Assembly: GCF_026151655.1 (NCBI RefSeq)
Contig: NZ_JAMQPN010000001.1
Location: forward strand, 62,001 to 126,000
Direction of reading: 5' to 3'
DNA length: 64,000 nucleotides
DNA from: Leptospira soteropolitanensis
GTDB lineage: Bacteria; Spirochaetota; Leptospiria; Leptospirales; Leptospiraceae
A program made the position numbers and the translations under genes. Positions within the stretch are counted from its first letter, which is position 1; each line of letters opens with the position of its first letter. Positions 35,278-44,092 of the stretch are shown in pieces. A model generated the notes under the pieces. That model was given only the letters and a program-made list of their open reading frames with translations, did not search any database and was not told the origin of the DNA.

Positions 35278-35678
35278 AATAAACGCACCAACAGAACAAT
35301 ATAGGTTACAATTTGAATCATATAAAATGTAAACCGAATGTTCACTGCCAGAACACCAGTAGATGTTAGATGAGTGAGGGATTGTAAAACCCTTGCTCCT
35401 ATAATCACAATTCCAGCTTGGTTGGCAAAACTATCTATTTTTCCAAAACTTGCAGTTAAATACACAACCGTTAGAAAAATTGGAAGGTTTTCCAAACTAT
35501 TGAGATGGGCACGATTCAATCTCCAGTTAAAGTCTGTTCCATGTTGGATCCCCGCAGGGAATTCATTCGATTTCTTTTTGCCAATTAACACCAAAACACT
35601 TCGATAAGAAGTTAAAAACACACCGAGACCGAGAGTCCATAACGCAAACCCAATGAGTGTAAAGTAAATGGTTTCCAC
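35274..35678 (-). CDS. MAPEG family membrane protein
   Basis: 134 residues with four hydrophobic helices. The motif [25 protein letters not shown] (residues about 49-73) contains the R-x-x-N/H-x-N-x-x-E-N/x-L pattern of MAPEG proteins, which include microsomal glutathione transferase and leukotriene synthases. A glutathione-dependent role is only a guess for bacterial members. It starts at GTG; the choice is set by a strong AAAGGAGG five bases upstream. It converges with gpsA. Confidence 0.8.
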   Translation of the reverse strand: METIYFTLIGFALWTLGLGVFLTSYRSVLVLIGKKKSNEFPAGIQHGTDFNWRLNRAHLNSLENLPIFLTVVYLTASFGKIDSFANQAGIVIIGARVLQSLTHLTSTGVLAVNIRFTFYMIQIVTYIVLLVRLF

Positions 35679-35784
35679 AAATCCTCCTTTTGTACCTAAC
35701 CTAATTCTCTTGGTTTAAAGATACAGAAGGAGATTCTAAATGACTCTAGTTCATTTGTAAACGAATTAAATAGAATTTAAAACC

Positions 35785-36594
35785 TTAATCAGAAGCTTTC
35801 TTTTCAAAACCAATTGTTTTGATTTGTTTCCAAACCCTAAGCCAGGAACTAGAAAAAAAATGGTCCGGTGCTTCTGAGATTTCGATACAACTAAGTCCGT
35901 TCTCTTTTGCAAATCTAGTTGTGTATTCTTTGGGAAACCACTTATCCTCATTCGGAAGAAAGATTGTATAATCGGTTCTTTTCTGGATCAAGGAAGGATC
36001 TACCACAAATCCTGGTAAAAAAAGATTCTTTAAAAAAAGAGATAAATCTTCTAACCGGATTCTAGAGTTTTGGATGGGAACCTTAAGATGGCCTACTTTT
36101 TCGGTTTCTAACCACTCAGGACTCGATAGAGTCTCTAATATTTGTTTGTTGGGAGCCAAATCATCGGAAAGTCCAGGCAAAAGAAGAAGCCGACTAAACT
36201 CTTCAATCGAATTTGATTCATACAAATGCCGAAGACTAAGAACACTATCCAAAATAGGAGATAGTAAAAATAACTTTTGAAAACGAACTTCTTTGGCATA
36301 CATCATAAGGGCTGCCCCTCCCCCACTATGCCCGATTCCATACAAATCTTTGTTTTTGTATCCGTTTTTCTTCACATAACCATCTATCAACTGTATGGCG
36401 GTTTTGGGATCATAAACTCCTTTTGAATTTCCGTGGGAAGGGGGATTAAACCTGATTAGCCGAAGGCCCAGTGTTTCTAGCTCACCATCCCGTATCCGAA
36501 AGGATCTTGCATTGCCACCGGTGCTCGGCCAAAGGATAATGGCACCTCTAGCATTTTCTAGCGGAGCACCCGATTCTATGATTTCTAAAGTCAA
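35785..36594 (-). CDS. Alpha/beta hydrolase fold protein
   Basis: 269 residues. The nucleophile elbow is GHSGGG (YGIGHSGGGAALM), the oxyanion-side strand ends in ILWPSTGGNARSF, and a late His (EAPDHFFSSSW) completes the triad together with an acidic residue such as the Asp in LPNEDKWFP. It may be an esterase, lipase-like or acyltransferase enzyme; the substrate is not evident. The start overlaps the map stop by four bases, so the two are co-translated. It may have housekeeping or arsenosugar-related roles, given the ArsS gene upstream in the same run. Confidence 0.75.
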   Translation of the reverse strand: MTLEIIESGAPLENARGAIILWPSTGGNARSFRIRDGELETLGLRLIRFNPPSHGNSKGVYDPKTAIQLIDGYVKKNGYKNKDLYGIGHSGGGAALMMYAKEVRFQKLFLLSPILDSVLSLRHLYESNSIEEFSRLLLLPGLSDDLAPNKQILETLSSPEWLETEKVGHLKVPIQNSRIRLEDLSLFLKNLFLPGFVVDPSLIQKRTDYTIFLPNEDKWFPKEYTTRFAKENGLSCIEISEAPDHFFSSSWLRVWKQIKTIGFEKKASD

Positions 36595-37346
36595 AGTGTT
36601 GCGATGATGGGCCTACCATTTTGGACTATAACTGTATGTTCACACTGTGCCACGTAACTTAGCTCCCCACGACGATTACTTGCCACAAGTGTCCAACCAT
36701 CTTCCTCTTCGTAGGCAGTTTGGCTTCCCGTAGAAATAAAAGATTCAATAGCAAGGACAAGACCGTTTCCCAATTTCCTTTGGTCGCGTTTTTCTTCATA
36801 AACCAAAACTTGTGGTTCTTCATGGAGTTTTTTTCCAGTACCGTGACCTGCTAAATTTTTAATAACAGTAAATCCGTTTTCTACAGCAGCAGAATGAATT
36901 TCTCTTCCAATGTTTCGTAGATAATTTCCAGTAAACGCCTGTTCTGTGGCACGCATAGTTCCTTCAATAGCTGTTTCACATAACTTGTGAAGTGTTTCAT
37001 TTGCACTTCCCACAATAAAAGAAATTCCTGTGTCGGCATAATATCCATCTAATTTGGCAGAAACGTCGATATTAACTAAATCGCCATTTTTTAGGATGAT
37101 TTCTTTTTTGGGAATTCCATGTGCGATTTCAAAATTGGTACTAATACAGGTATACCCAGGGAACTTATAATCAAACTTAGGTGCCGAAAAGGCACCTGCG
37201 GTTTCAAATTCCAGTTTGGCTGCGTTGTCCAGCTCTAAAGTGGACACTCCAGGTTTTGCCAGAAGTTTTAAAAGTTCACGAACCTTTGCAACAAACTTCC
37301 CTGCTTTTAAAATGCCCTGAAGGTCTTTTTCATTTTGAATCGACAT
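36591..37346 (-). CDS. map: Type I methionine aminopeptidase
   Basis: 251 residues, the normal length for a MetAP type Ia. The metal ligands are visible: the two Asp in VNIDVSAKLDGYYADTGISF, the His in NLAGHGTGKKLHEEP, and the Glu in LAIESFI; the last Glu is in AQCEHTVIV. FEIAHGIPKKE holds the substrate His. It removes initiator Met from new proteins. It starts immediately after the ArsS stop and overlaps the hydrolase gene by four bases. Confidence 0.93.
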   Translation of the reverse strand: MSIQNEKDLQGILKAGKFVAKVRELLKLLAKPGVSTLELDNAAKLEFETAGAFSAPKFDYKFPGYTCISTNFEIAHGIPKKEIILKNGDLVNIDVSAKLDGYYADTGISFIVGSANETLHKLCETAIEGTMRATEQAFTGNYLRNIGREIHSAAVENGFTVIKNLAGHGTGKKLHEEPQVLVYEEKRDQRKLGNGLVLAIESFISTGSQTAYEEEDGWTLVASNRRGELSYVAQCEHTVIVQNGRPIIATL

Positions 37347-38321
37347 CTAAACAATCTCCCCACCACAACTGGATCCCGCACCGGCAGTACACCCGTAACA
37401 ATGATTTGCTACTACAATCTCTCGGCTAAGGAAAGATTGCAAATCGAAATCCTTAATATGTTTTACTTCTCTCGATTTCAAATCTAACATTTGGTTGAAA
37501 TCACAATCATAAACTGAACCATCAAAACCAATGGAAATTTGGTCCAAACACATAAGTCCTGACACAGTGGCGGGATTGTAAGCATTAACCAAAGTATCCA
37601 TATACATTTCAAATTTACCAGCCCTTACCAAAGAGGCTAGAAATCGATTGATGGGAAGGTTGTTGATACAAAACAACTGGTTAAAAACAATTCCATATTT
37701 TTTAAATAGAGTTTCCTTATATTCTCTTTCCAATTGCACCTGTCCTGAACTTAAAAAAAGTCCATTGGGATTATAAACTAAGTTAATTGGAAGTGTGGCT
37801 CCATAACCAAGTGCATTTAACTTCTTTAAGGCGGTGATAGATTTTTGAAATACACCTTTTCCTCTTTGGTTGTCAGTGGTACTTTCTATTACCGAAGGAA
37901 GAGAGGAGACGATTTCTACCTTATGAGATACTAAAAAATCATATAGCCACTCGTAACCAGGTTCCTCTAAAATCGTTAAATTACAACGATCCATAATTCG
38001 TTTGCCGAGCTTAGTGACTTCTTCTACAAGGTATTTAAAATTTGGATTTCCTTCAGGAGCGCCGCCTGTGATGTCGACTGTCTCTATTTCAGGAATTTTG
38101 GATATTAAATTCAAACATAGATCTACAGTGGTTTTATCCATCACTTCCGTTCGTATAGGGGAGGCATCCACGTGGCAATGCCGACAAGCTTGGTTACACC
38201 AACGTCCTACATTGATTTGGAAAACCTTCAAAGATCTTGCAGGAATAGATTTTCCAACAGTTTCAAGAAACGATTTTCCACTATATGAACGTAAGGTGGA
38301 ATGTTGTTCAGTTACATCCAT
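37347..38321 (-). CDS. arsS: ArsS-like radical SAM protein
   Basis: 324 residues. The radical-SAM cluster motif is C-x3-C-x2-C (RWCNQACRHCHVD), with GGAPEGNPNF as the SAM-binding segment. The C-terminus has additional Cys sites (SGLMCLD, VYDCDFNQM, NHCYGCTAGAGSSCGG), as in SPASM-like and ArsS proteins. ArsS is thought to make the C-As bond in arsenosugar/oxo-arsenosugar synthesis. The next gene upstream encodes the AhpD-like partner found with it in other genomes. Some ArsS relatives carry selenocysteine near the C-terminus; here the positions read as Cys. No arsM gene is seen. Confidence 0.8.
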   Translation of the reverse strand: MDVTEQHSTLRSYSGKSFLETVGKSIPARSLKVFQINVGRWCNQACRHCHVDASPIRTEVMDKTTVDLCLNLISKIPEIETVDITGGAPEGNPNFKYLVEEVTKLGKRIMDRCNLTILEEPGYEWLYDFLVSHKVEIVSSLPSVIESTTDNQRGKGVFQKSITALKKLNALGYGATLPINLVYNPNGLFLSSGQVQLEREYKETLFKKYGIVFNQLFCINNLPINRFLASLVRAGKFEMYMDTLVNAYNPATVSGLMCLDQISIGFDGSVYDCDFNQMLDLKSREVKHIKDFDLQSFLSREIVVANHCYGCTAGAGSSCGGEIV

Positions 38322-38324
38322 AAA

Positions 38325-38663
38325 CTAAAAAGAAAGTTCATCAATTTTGTTTTGCATTTGGACACTATGAACCAAATTGATACCTGCGGCCATCGCAGCT
38401 GCCACGTGAACGGCTTCATTCATTTGTGCTTCATCTGCGCCTTTTTGAAGTGAGGTGGTTGTATACGCATCTATACAATAAGGACATTTTAATGCATGAG
38501 CAACCGCCAGTGCAATCAGGGCTTTTTCTCTTTCGGAAAGAGCACCTTCTGCCATCACTGCATTGTAATATCCAAAAAATTTATCAGCAAGGGCAGGATT
38601 GGTTCTTCCAATTTCTCCAAACTTTCCTAAATCTTTTGCGTTGTAATAATGATTTTCTGCCAT
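38325..38663 (-). CDS. AhpD-like protein associated with arsenosugar synthesis
   Basis: 112 residues of the carboxymuconolactone decarboxylase/AhpD fold. The redox pair is in KCPYCIDAYT (C-x2-C), with ALSEREKALIALAVAHAL before it and the usual helix GADEAQMNEAVHVAAAM after. Small proteins of this subtype are annotated as arsenosugar-biosynthesis-associated peroxidase-like proteins when they neighbour arsS, which is the case here with three bases between the two genes. Upstream there is a 130-base gap, so this is likely the first gene of the arsS-map-hydrolase operon. Confidence 0.8.
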   Translation of the reverse strand: MAENHYYNAKDLGKFGEIGRTNPALADKFFGYYNAVMAEGALSEREKALIALAVAHALKCPYCIDAYTTTSLQKGADEAQMNEAVHVAAAMAAGINLVHSVQMQNKIDELSF

Positions 38664-38793
38664 AAATATAACTCCCTATCATTAGACTTTTTAATATGAT
38701 GATGGAGTCAATGGGGTAGTTTTAAGAAACCAATTTCCCGACTAGAATTTTACTCAGAATGTAGAAAGTATCAAACAAAGTAAGAACCTAAAT

Positions 38794-39570
38794 TCAAGTA
38801 ATGAACTTAGGTCTACGTTTCTCAATTAATGACAAAAATCCTTCTTGGCCATCAGGCGATAAAATGACTTTTGTAAAAAGGTCAGCATCTATTTGGAATA
38901 AAGATTCCATCTTTTTTCTATAAGGTTCTCTTAAAGCTGTTTTCATTCCACGGCTAGAATTGTTTGTGAGTTTGGCAAGTGACTCGGCAAACTTCAAGGA
39001 TTCAGCAAACAATGATTCGGCGCTAAATAATTCATCTACAAGTCCGATTTCTTTTGCTTCAGGGCCTTTGATTTGTTTTCCAGTGAATAAAAGGTCTCGA
39101 GTGACTTTTACACCCACCAAGTCCTGTAAAATGATGGTTGGGATGGAAGGAAAGTTGAGTCCCACAATTGCTTCCGAAAACCCAATCCTTGCCCCTTTAT
39201 CAACCATGTACCGATAATCAGAGAACAACGCAAACACTGCGCCCGCCGCCATACAATGCCCATTCACCACTGCAATAGTAGGAACAGGAAAGTGGAAATA
39301 AGTTTGGGCTGTTCGTAACAGTTGTTCAACGGACTTACGCACATCGGATTCTGTTTTTCCATACATCAGAGTGGGTTCAATCCCATTCGAAAAAAACTGA
39401 GTTTGTGCGGATGTAAAAAGCAAAACACGCAAATTGGGATTGTTTGCATGTTTGTTTAAAATTTGTTCAAATAATACAAAAGCTTCGAAATCAAAAGTAT
39501 TCTTTTCATTCGACTGCATCTTGATTTCCAAGATGCGGTCTCCATGAAAGATCTCTGCAAAAGGAGTCAT
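38794..39570 (-). CDS. Enoyl-CoA hydratase/isomerase family protein
   Basis: 258 residues of the crotonase fold. The oxyanion-hole region VVNGHCMAAGAVFALFSDYRYMVD is typical (residues about 100-124), and GARIGFSEAIVGLNFP supplies the second Glu position. Substrate type cannot be read off: dehydration, isomerisation or thioester hydrolysis are possible. The first catalytic Glu of true enoyl-CoA hydratases is not obvious at the AAG-side loop, so isomerase activity is plausible. It starts one base after the stop of the acyl-CoA synthetase gene, so the two work in one fatty-acid pathway. Confidence 0.82.
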   Translation of the reverse strand: MTPFAEIFHGDRILEIKMQSNEKNTFDFEAFVLFEQILNKHANNPNLRVLLFTSAQTQFFSNGIEPTLMYGKTESDVRKSVEQLLRTAQTYFHFPVPTIAVVNGHCMAAGAVFALFSDYRYMVDKGARIGFSEAIVGLNFPSIPTIILQDLVGVKVTRDLLFTGKQIKGPEAKEIGLVDELFSAESLFAESLKFAESLAKLTNNSSRGMKTALREPYRKKMESLFQIDADLFTKVILSPDGQEGFLSLIEKRRPKFIT

Positions 39571-39571
39571 A

Positions 39572-41620
39572 TTAACTGTTTTTGTAGAGTTCCAAAATTC
39601 TGTCTTTGTATTTTTCGGTAATCACATGTCGTTTCATTTTCATTAAGTTAGTAAGCTCATCTCCCACTTCAAATGGTTTCGTGATGAGTGTTACATACTG
39701 GACTTGTTCGAAATTTTTAAAGCCTGTTTTAACACTGTTAAAATTACGAACTTCCTTTTTATAGAAGTCAACGATACGTGGATTGGTGATTAATTTCTCG
39801 GGATCTTTTTCCGAAATTCCGTTTTCTTCCGCCCAAGGAATGAGTGCATCAAAGTCAGGAACTATGATGGCTCCTAAAACTTTTTGGTCTTGGCCCACAA
39901 TCATCGACTGCTTGATGTACGGTGATTCATCAATCTTATTTTCAATTGGAACAGGCTCTACGTTTTCTCCACCGAGTAGAACGATTGTATCCTTCGCACG
40001 ACCCGTAAGAGTCAGTGTCTTTTTGAAGTTAATCATTCCAATATCACCCGTGTTCAACCAATTGTCTACGATAGTCTTTTTAGTTGTTTCTGGATTTTTG
40101 TAATACCCTTTCATTACCTGAGGTCCCTTGATATGGACCACACCCTTCACACCTAACTTACCGAAGATGATATTTTTTTTGTCGTCGATATGACAAAGGA
40201 CATTTCCCGCATCATCACGAAGTTGCACTTGGCTAAGGGGAACAATATCACCCACAGATCCCATAATGGGACGATCAAAGGTTCTTGCGGAAATCACAGG
40301 CCCAGTTTCGGTCATACCGTAACCTTCAAGAACTGTAATCCCAATATCCATAAAGAAAGCATCCACGTGTTTTTGAAGTGCTCCTCCACCAGAGAGAGTA
40401 GCACGTAAATGCCCACCTGTCGCTTGACGAATTTTTGCGAGCACAATGCGATCTAAGGTAAAGGAATTAAATAAAACTCCTAGTCCAGCGAGAACATAAA
40501 GTGGAGTCTTAAGGGGACTTTCTTCAGGTAATCCAAACTGTGCAGCAATTAACGAAAGGATAGTTACCGTGAATGGACCAGTTAACAAAAGCTTAACGAT
40601 AGATAAAAGAGACAACACTAAGGATTGAAAAATATTTCTTCCTACATAATCCACTTCCCAACCTTTGAGGAAACGAACAGCGGCATGGTAATGTTTTGAA
40701 AAAAAGTAGGCAACTTTAAACAAAACTCTTCTTACAGGAGGAGTTTGTTTTGGATCGTTGATACGAGTATAAATTCCGTTATAAATACTTTCCCAAACAC
40801 GTGGAGCAGAAGCCATAAAGGTTGGCCTTGCTTTTTGGATATCATTACGAAGTTCCGTTACTTTTGTGTAGTAAGTAGAACCACCGTTGATGATGGCAAA
40901 GTATTCCACAACTCGTTCAAAGATATGCCAAACAGGAAGAATAGACAAAAGACGATCATCCGGTGATACTTTAGCAACACGTGGAACCACATAATGCATT
41001 TGGTGAATCATATTGGAATGCATGAGCATAACCCCTTTTGGCATTCCCGTGGTACCAGAAGTATAAATGAGAGTGTACAAATCGTCCGGTTTGATTCCGG
41101 CCATTCGTTTCTCTGCTTCACGTTTCCCTTTGGCACGCAAATCTCTCCCTTGTTCCAGGAGATCGTAAAAATGAAGGATTCCAGCACCTGACTTTAGTTT
41201 GGTGTCTTTATCCATAATAATTACGGTTTTCACCAACTTCAGTTGCGATTTGTTGTTTTTATATTTTTCGTAAACTTTATCATTTTCGACGAAAACCACT
41301 TTGGCTTCAGAATGATTCAAAATATAAACGATTTCAGAATCAGTAATGTCTGAGCCCCTTGGAACGTTGGCTGCTCCTGCAGTTAACACCGCACAATCGG
41401 CGATGATCCATTCCATACGATTGTCAGCAAGAACACCTACGTGTTCTCTAGCCTTTACGCCTAATTCAATGAGGGCTTCTGCCAATGCGAGCCCATCTTC
41501 GTAAAGTTCCTTGTAAGTTAAGGCTTGGTAATCCTTTTGAGCATTCTTATACCAGAATGCGGGTCTTGGACCGAATTTTTCTGCGGATTCCTTATAAACT
41601 TCTGCTAGGTTATTTGCCAT
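39572..41620 (-). CDS. Long-chain acyl-CoA synthetase (AMP-binding)
   Basis: 682 residues. AMP-binding motifs: [14 protein letters not shown] (P-loop), [14 protein letters not shown] and NTGDIGMIN, with [17 protein letters not shown] near the C-domain. This is the long-chain type with a ~90-residue insertion between the P-loop and GYGMTE motifs. The insertion holds two clearly hydrophobic stretches ([18 protein letters not shown] and [13 protein letters not shown]), suggesting membrane attachment. It activates fatty acids to acyl-CoA. It is followed after one base by an enoyl-CoA hydratase family gene. It is not certain whether it acts in beta-oxidation or lipid recycling. Confidence 0.88.
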   Translation of the reverse strand: MANNLAEVYKESAEKFGPRPAFWYKNAQKDYQALTYKELYEDGLALAEALIELGVKAREHVGVLADNRMEWIIADCAVLTAGAANVPRGSDITDSEIVYILNHSEAKVVFVENDKVYEKYKNNKSQLKLVKTVIIMDKDTKLKSGAGILHFYDLLEQGRDLRAKGKREAEKRMAGIKPDDLYTLIYTSGTTGMPKGVMLMHSNMIHQMHYVVPRVAKVSPDDRLLSILPVWHIFERVVEYFAIINGGSTYYTKVTELRNDIQKARPTFMASAPRVWESIYNGIYTRINDPKQTPPVRRVLFKVAYFFSKHYHAAVRFLKGWEVDYVGRNIFQSLVLSLLSIVKLLLTGPFTVTILSLIAAQFGLPEESPLKTPLYVLAGLGVLFNSFTLDRIVLAKIRQATGGHLRATLSGGGALQKHVDAFFMDIGITVLEGYGMTETGPVISARTFDRPIMGSVGDIVPLSQVQLRDDAGNVLCHIDDKKNIIFGKLGVKGVVHIKGPQVMKGYYKNPETTKKTIVDNWLNTGDIGMINFKKTLTLTGRAKDTIVLLGGENVEPVPIENKIDESPYIKQSMIVGQDQKVLGAIIVPDFDALIPWAEENGISEKDPEKLITNPRIVDFYKKEVRNFNSVKTGFKNFEQVQYVTLITKPFEVGDELTNLMKMKRHVITEKYKDRILELYKNS

Positions 41621-41688
41621 ATCTCTCCATCTAAAAGCGGTCTTTATGATAGGCCCTACTTTCAGATGGTCAAGAGAAATTTAGGCAT

Positions 41689-41901
41689 TTAATCCCAGTG
41701 GAACCCTTCGCGTTGGCGTCCTTTTTTCAGGTGTCGTTTGCGAATTTCGCGGAGTTTGGTCATTTGTTCGAGATTGAGTAGATTACGAGCCGCAAGTCCC
41801 ATTTGCGGGAGCAATGTTTCGTCTTGTGTATTGGCTAAAAACTGGTTGGTCTTCACAAAGGAGCTTTTAAACTCCAAATTCATATCGGGATAGAAATCCA
41901 T
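41689..41901 (-). CDS. Small basic protein of unknown function
   Basis: 70 residues, ending in a Lys/Arg-rich helix (MTKLREIRKRHLKKGRQREG). I know of no family. The choice of start is set by CGGAGG six bases before the ATG at 41901; two upstream in-frame starts (TTG 41982, ATG 41958) would add 27 or 19 residues but lack such a site. The charged C-terminal helix could bind nucleic acid. It stands alone on the minus strand, divergent from the small plus-strand gene that follows. Confidence 0.5.
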   Translation of the reverse strand: MDFYPDMNLEFKSSFVKTNQFLANTQDETLLPQMGLAARNLLNLEQMTKLREIRKRHLKKGRQREGFHWD

Positions 41902-42067
41902 ACAAGCCTCCGTGCTTTCCGGTTTCTGGGGTATTTGTCTATTAAGGTTTCCCACCATCCGTGGTAAGTAGCCTTTCCCCAATATATGTATCGCCGGAAA
42001 ATGAATATCCTGAAGTAAAAAATTTTGCTTGTACTATTTTTTTTTCTCTGATTATTGGTATTCGTCC

Positions 42068-42298
42068 ATGACGATTCGATTAGAAAATTCTACTGGCAGA
42101 CGAAGCGGGCGTTTCGTTGCTTATGAGTACGGGGAAGACCTATTTGGGACTCTGTATTTGAATAAATTTTCTGGTCGGGAAAAAGGTCGTCTCATCGACA
42201 AATGGAGATTAAATGACTTAGGAAGTCTCATTCGTGTTCTCGACACAGAGATTTCTCGCAGGGAAGAAGAAAATTACGAACGACCTCTTTTCCACTAA
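42068..42298 (+). CDS. Small protein of unknown function upstream of the MutS-like gene
   Basis: 76 residues, mixed charged composition (TGRRSGRFVAYEYGEDLFG, then KFSGREKGRLIDKWRLND), no signal and no membrane segment. Unknown family. An upstream in-frame TTG at 42029 adds a hydrophobic-aromatic stretch that looks like non-coding sequence, so I prefer the ATG at 42068. Its last 65 bases overlap the GTG start of the membrane MutS-like gene, indicating linked translation of the two. Confidence 0.5.
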   Translation: MTIRLENSTGRRSGRFVAYEYGEDLFGTLYLNKFSGREKGRLIDKWRLNDLGSLIRVLDTEISRREEENYERPLFH

Positions 42299-44051
42299 TC
42301 CAACTTTCCTGTTCCTAACTCACAGGAACAAACGTTACCAAAACAAAATTCAATTCCTGTCGCAAAGATTAAGGAAAGTTTCTGTTCTCAGGTTTGTAAC
42401 TTTTTTTTCATTTGTAGCAACACTTCTATTTTGTTATCTCAGTCACCAATCCTGGAAAGAGTATATATATTCGCTCTTAATTCTACTGCCTTTTTCTTAT
42501 TTGGTTCAGTTATATTCCAAACGTAAAAACCAAATCCAATACGCCCAAAAAACTAACTTTTTTATTTTAGAAGAACTTTCAAGACTCCGGGGTGAGTTCA
42601 AAAAAATTAAAACAAGAGAACTTTGGGAGTACCCTGAAACGGTACGGAACCATCCTCTTTCGATTGATTTGGATCTTTGCACCAAACAAGGCTTTTTGGG
42701 AATTTATGATACTACCATCACAGAGATTGGATTTGAAACTTATCTCAAACGATTTTTACAAGAACCAATCGAAAATACAAGTCTCCATTCAGATCCTTCG
42801 GAGATTCAACATATTCTTAAAAAAAAATCTTCCTATGGTTACCACCTCTTACGTAAGTTTTTAGTACCGGACGGGGAACCGAATGAAAAGTTTTCTTTAC
42901 CGCAAGTACATGCAGAAGATTCGTTTTGGAAAAAAAGGAGGTTTTTAAAGGGTTTTTTCCCGATTTGGGGATTCCTTTCACCCTTTTATATTGTTTTGGG
43001 ATTGTTATTTGACCTACCACTCATTCCATTCCTACTTCTTACCAACGGAATTTTATTTGTGAGTTATCGTCGCGACTCCTTAAAACAATGGAAAGAAATT
43101 AGAGCTTTATCTTCTGCCGCTTCCAGGTTTCAAAAAACCTTTATTTATTTGGCAAAAGAAAGAAAGTCCACCAAACAAATGATTGGTCTAATTTCCTCGC
43201 TCGGAGATTCTTCTGAGTTACTAATTTCTCCCTTACCTCATCTTATTTTAAACATTCTGTGTTTATGGGATCTTTGGAAAATAAAAGCACTTGAGAAATG
43301 GAAAAATAAATTTGGAAAACTTTGGAATGAACTGCAAGTTCAAATGGTAAGGACAGATTCCATTTTACCATTTGTGAATTTTGGATTTTTGTTTCCGGAA
43401 GCTCGTTTTGCGGAACTATCCAATTCTGGTCCCCTTTGTGCCGATAGTTTAGTCCATCCCCTCCTTCCTAAATCCAGTCGTGTGTTCAATCCTCTCGCCA
43501 AAATGGAACCAGGAGATTTAATGATTGTTACTGGGTCAAATATGAGTGGCAAAACAACCTACCTTAGATCTATCGCCATGTCTTTGTTACTTGCCGGTTC
43601 TGGTGCACCAGTGCTTGGTTCGAATTTTAAATTTCCTAAATTCAAAATTCATACGCTGATTCGTTCTCAAGATTCTATGGAAGATGGAGTTTCCTTTTTT
43701 TATAGTGAAGTAAGAAGATTGTCTTCCATCATTCAAACTGCGGAACATTCAGATCAAGTACCTATATTATTTTTAGATGAAATTTTGAAAGGGACTAATT
43801 CGAAAGAGCGTTATATTGCCACGAGAGAGATACTTTCTGTATTACGGGAGAAACAGACTATTGTATTTTTAACAACACATGATTTGAAACTTGCAGAGAT
43901 TCCCTGGGCCAAACGATTTCATTTCACTGAATTAGAAGTAGGTGGACAAATGGATTTTGATTACAAAATTCGAGATGGGGTCTCAGGTTCTACCAATGCA
44001 CTTAAAATTCTAAAAAAAGAAGGAATTCCTATTCGCAATGAAGAGGAATAA
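42234..44051 (+). CDS. Membrane-associated MutS-family ATPase
   Basis: 605 residues. The C-terminal third is a MutS domain V ATPase: Walker A TGSNMSGKTTYLR, a Walker B with LFLDEILKGTNSKER, and the H-loop in TTHDLKLAE. Unlike MutS1 it has no mismatch-recognition domain. It has instead two hydrophobic pairs near 50-90 and 240-275 (FFSFVATLLFCYLS and FPIWGFLSPFYIVLGLLF). Proteins of this type are present in Bacteroidetes and some spirochaetes and have no assigned function. The start is a GTG that overlaps the previous gene by 65 bases; no later ATG, GTG or TTG is available before the first membrane segment. Confidence 0.75.
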   Translation: MFSTQRFLAGKKKITNDLFSTNPTFLFLTHRNKRYQNKIQFLSQRLRKVSVLRFVTFFSFVATLLFCYLSHQSWKEYIYSLLILLPFSYLVQLYSKRKNQIQYAQKTNFFILEELSRLRGEFKKIKTRELWEYPETVRNHPLSIDLDLCTKQGFLGIYDTTITEIGFETYLKRFLQEPIENTSLHSDPSEIQHILKKKSSYGYHLLRKFLVPDGEPNEKFSLPQVHAEDSFWKKRRFLKGFFPIWGFLSPFYIVLGLLFDLPLIPFLLLTNGILFVSYRRDSLKQWKEIRALSSAASRFQKTFIYLAKERKSTKQMIGLISSLGDSSELLISPLPHLILNILCLWDLWKIKALEKWKNKFGKLWNELQVQMVRTDSILPFVNFGFLFPEARFAELSNSGPLCADSLVHPLLPKSSRVFNPLAKMEPGDLMIVTGSNMSGKTTYLRSIAMSLLLAGSGAPVLGSNFKFPKFKIHTLIRSQDSMEDGVSFFYSEVRRLSSIIQTAEHSDQVPILFLDEILKGTNSKERYIATREILSVLREKQTIVFLTTHDLKLAEIPWAKRFHFTELEVGGQMDFDYKIRDGVSGSTNALKILKKEGIPIRNEEE

Positions 44052-44092
44052 AAGTTTAGGTTTAAATACCATTATCAATCAACAAAATAAGT

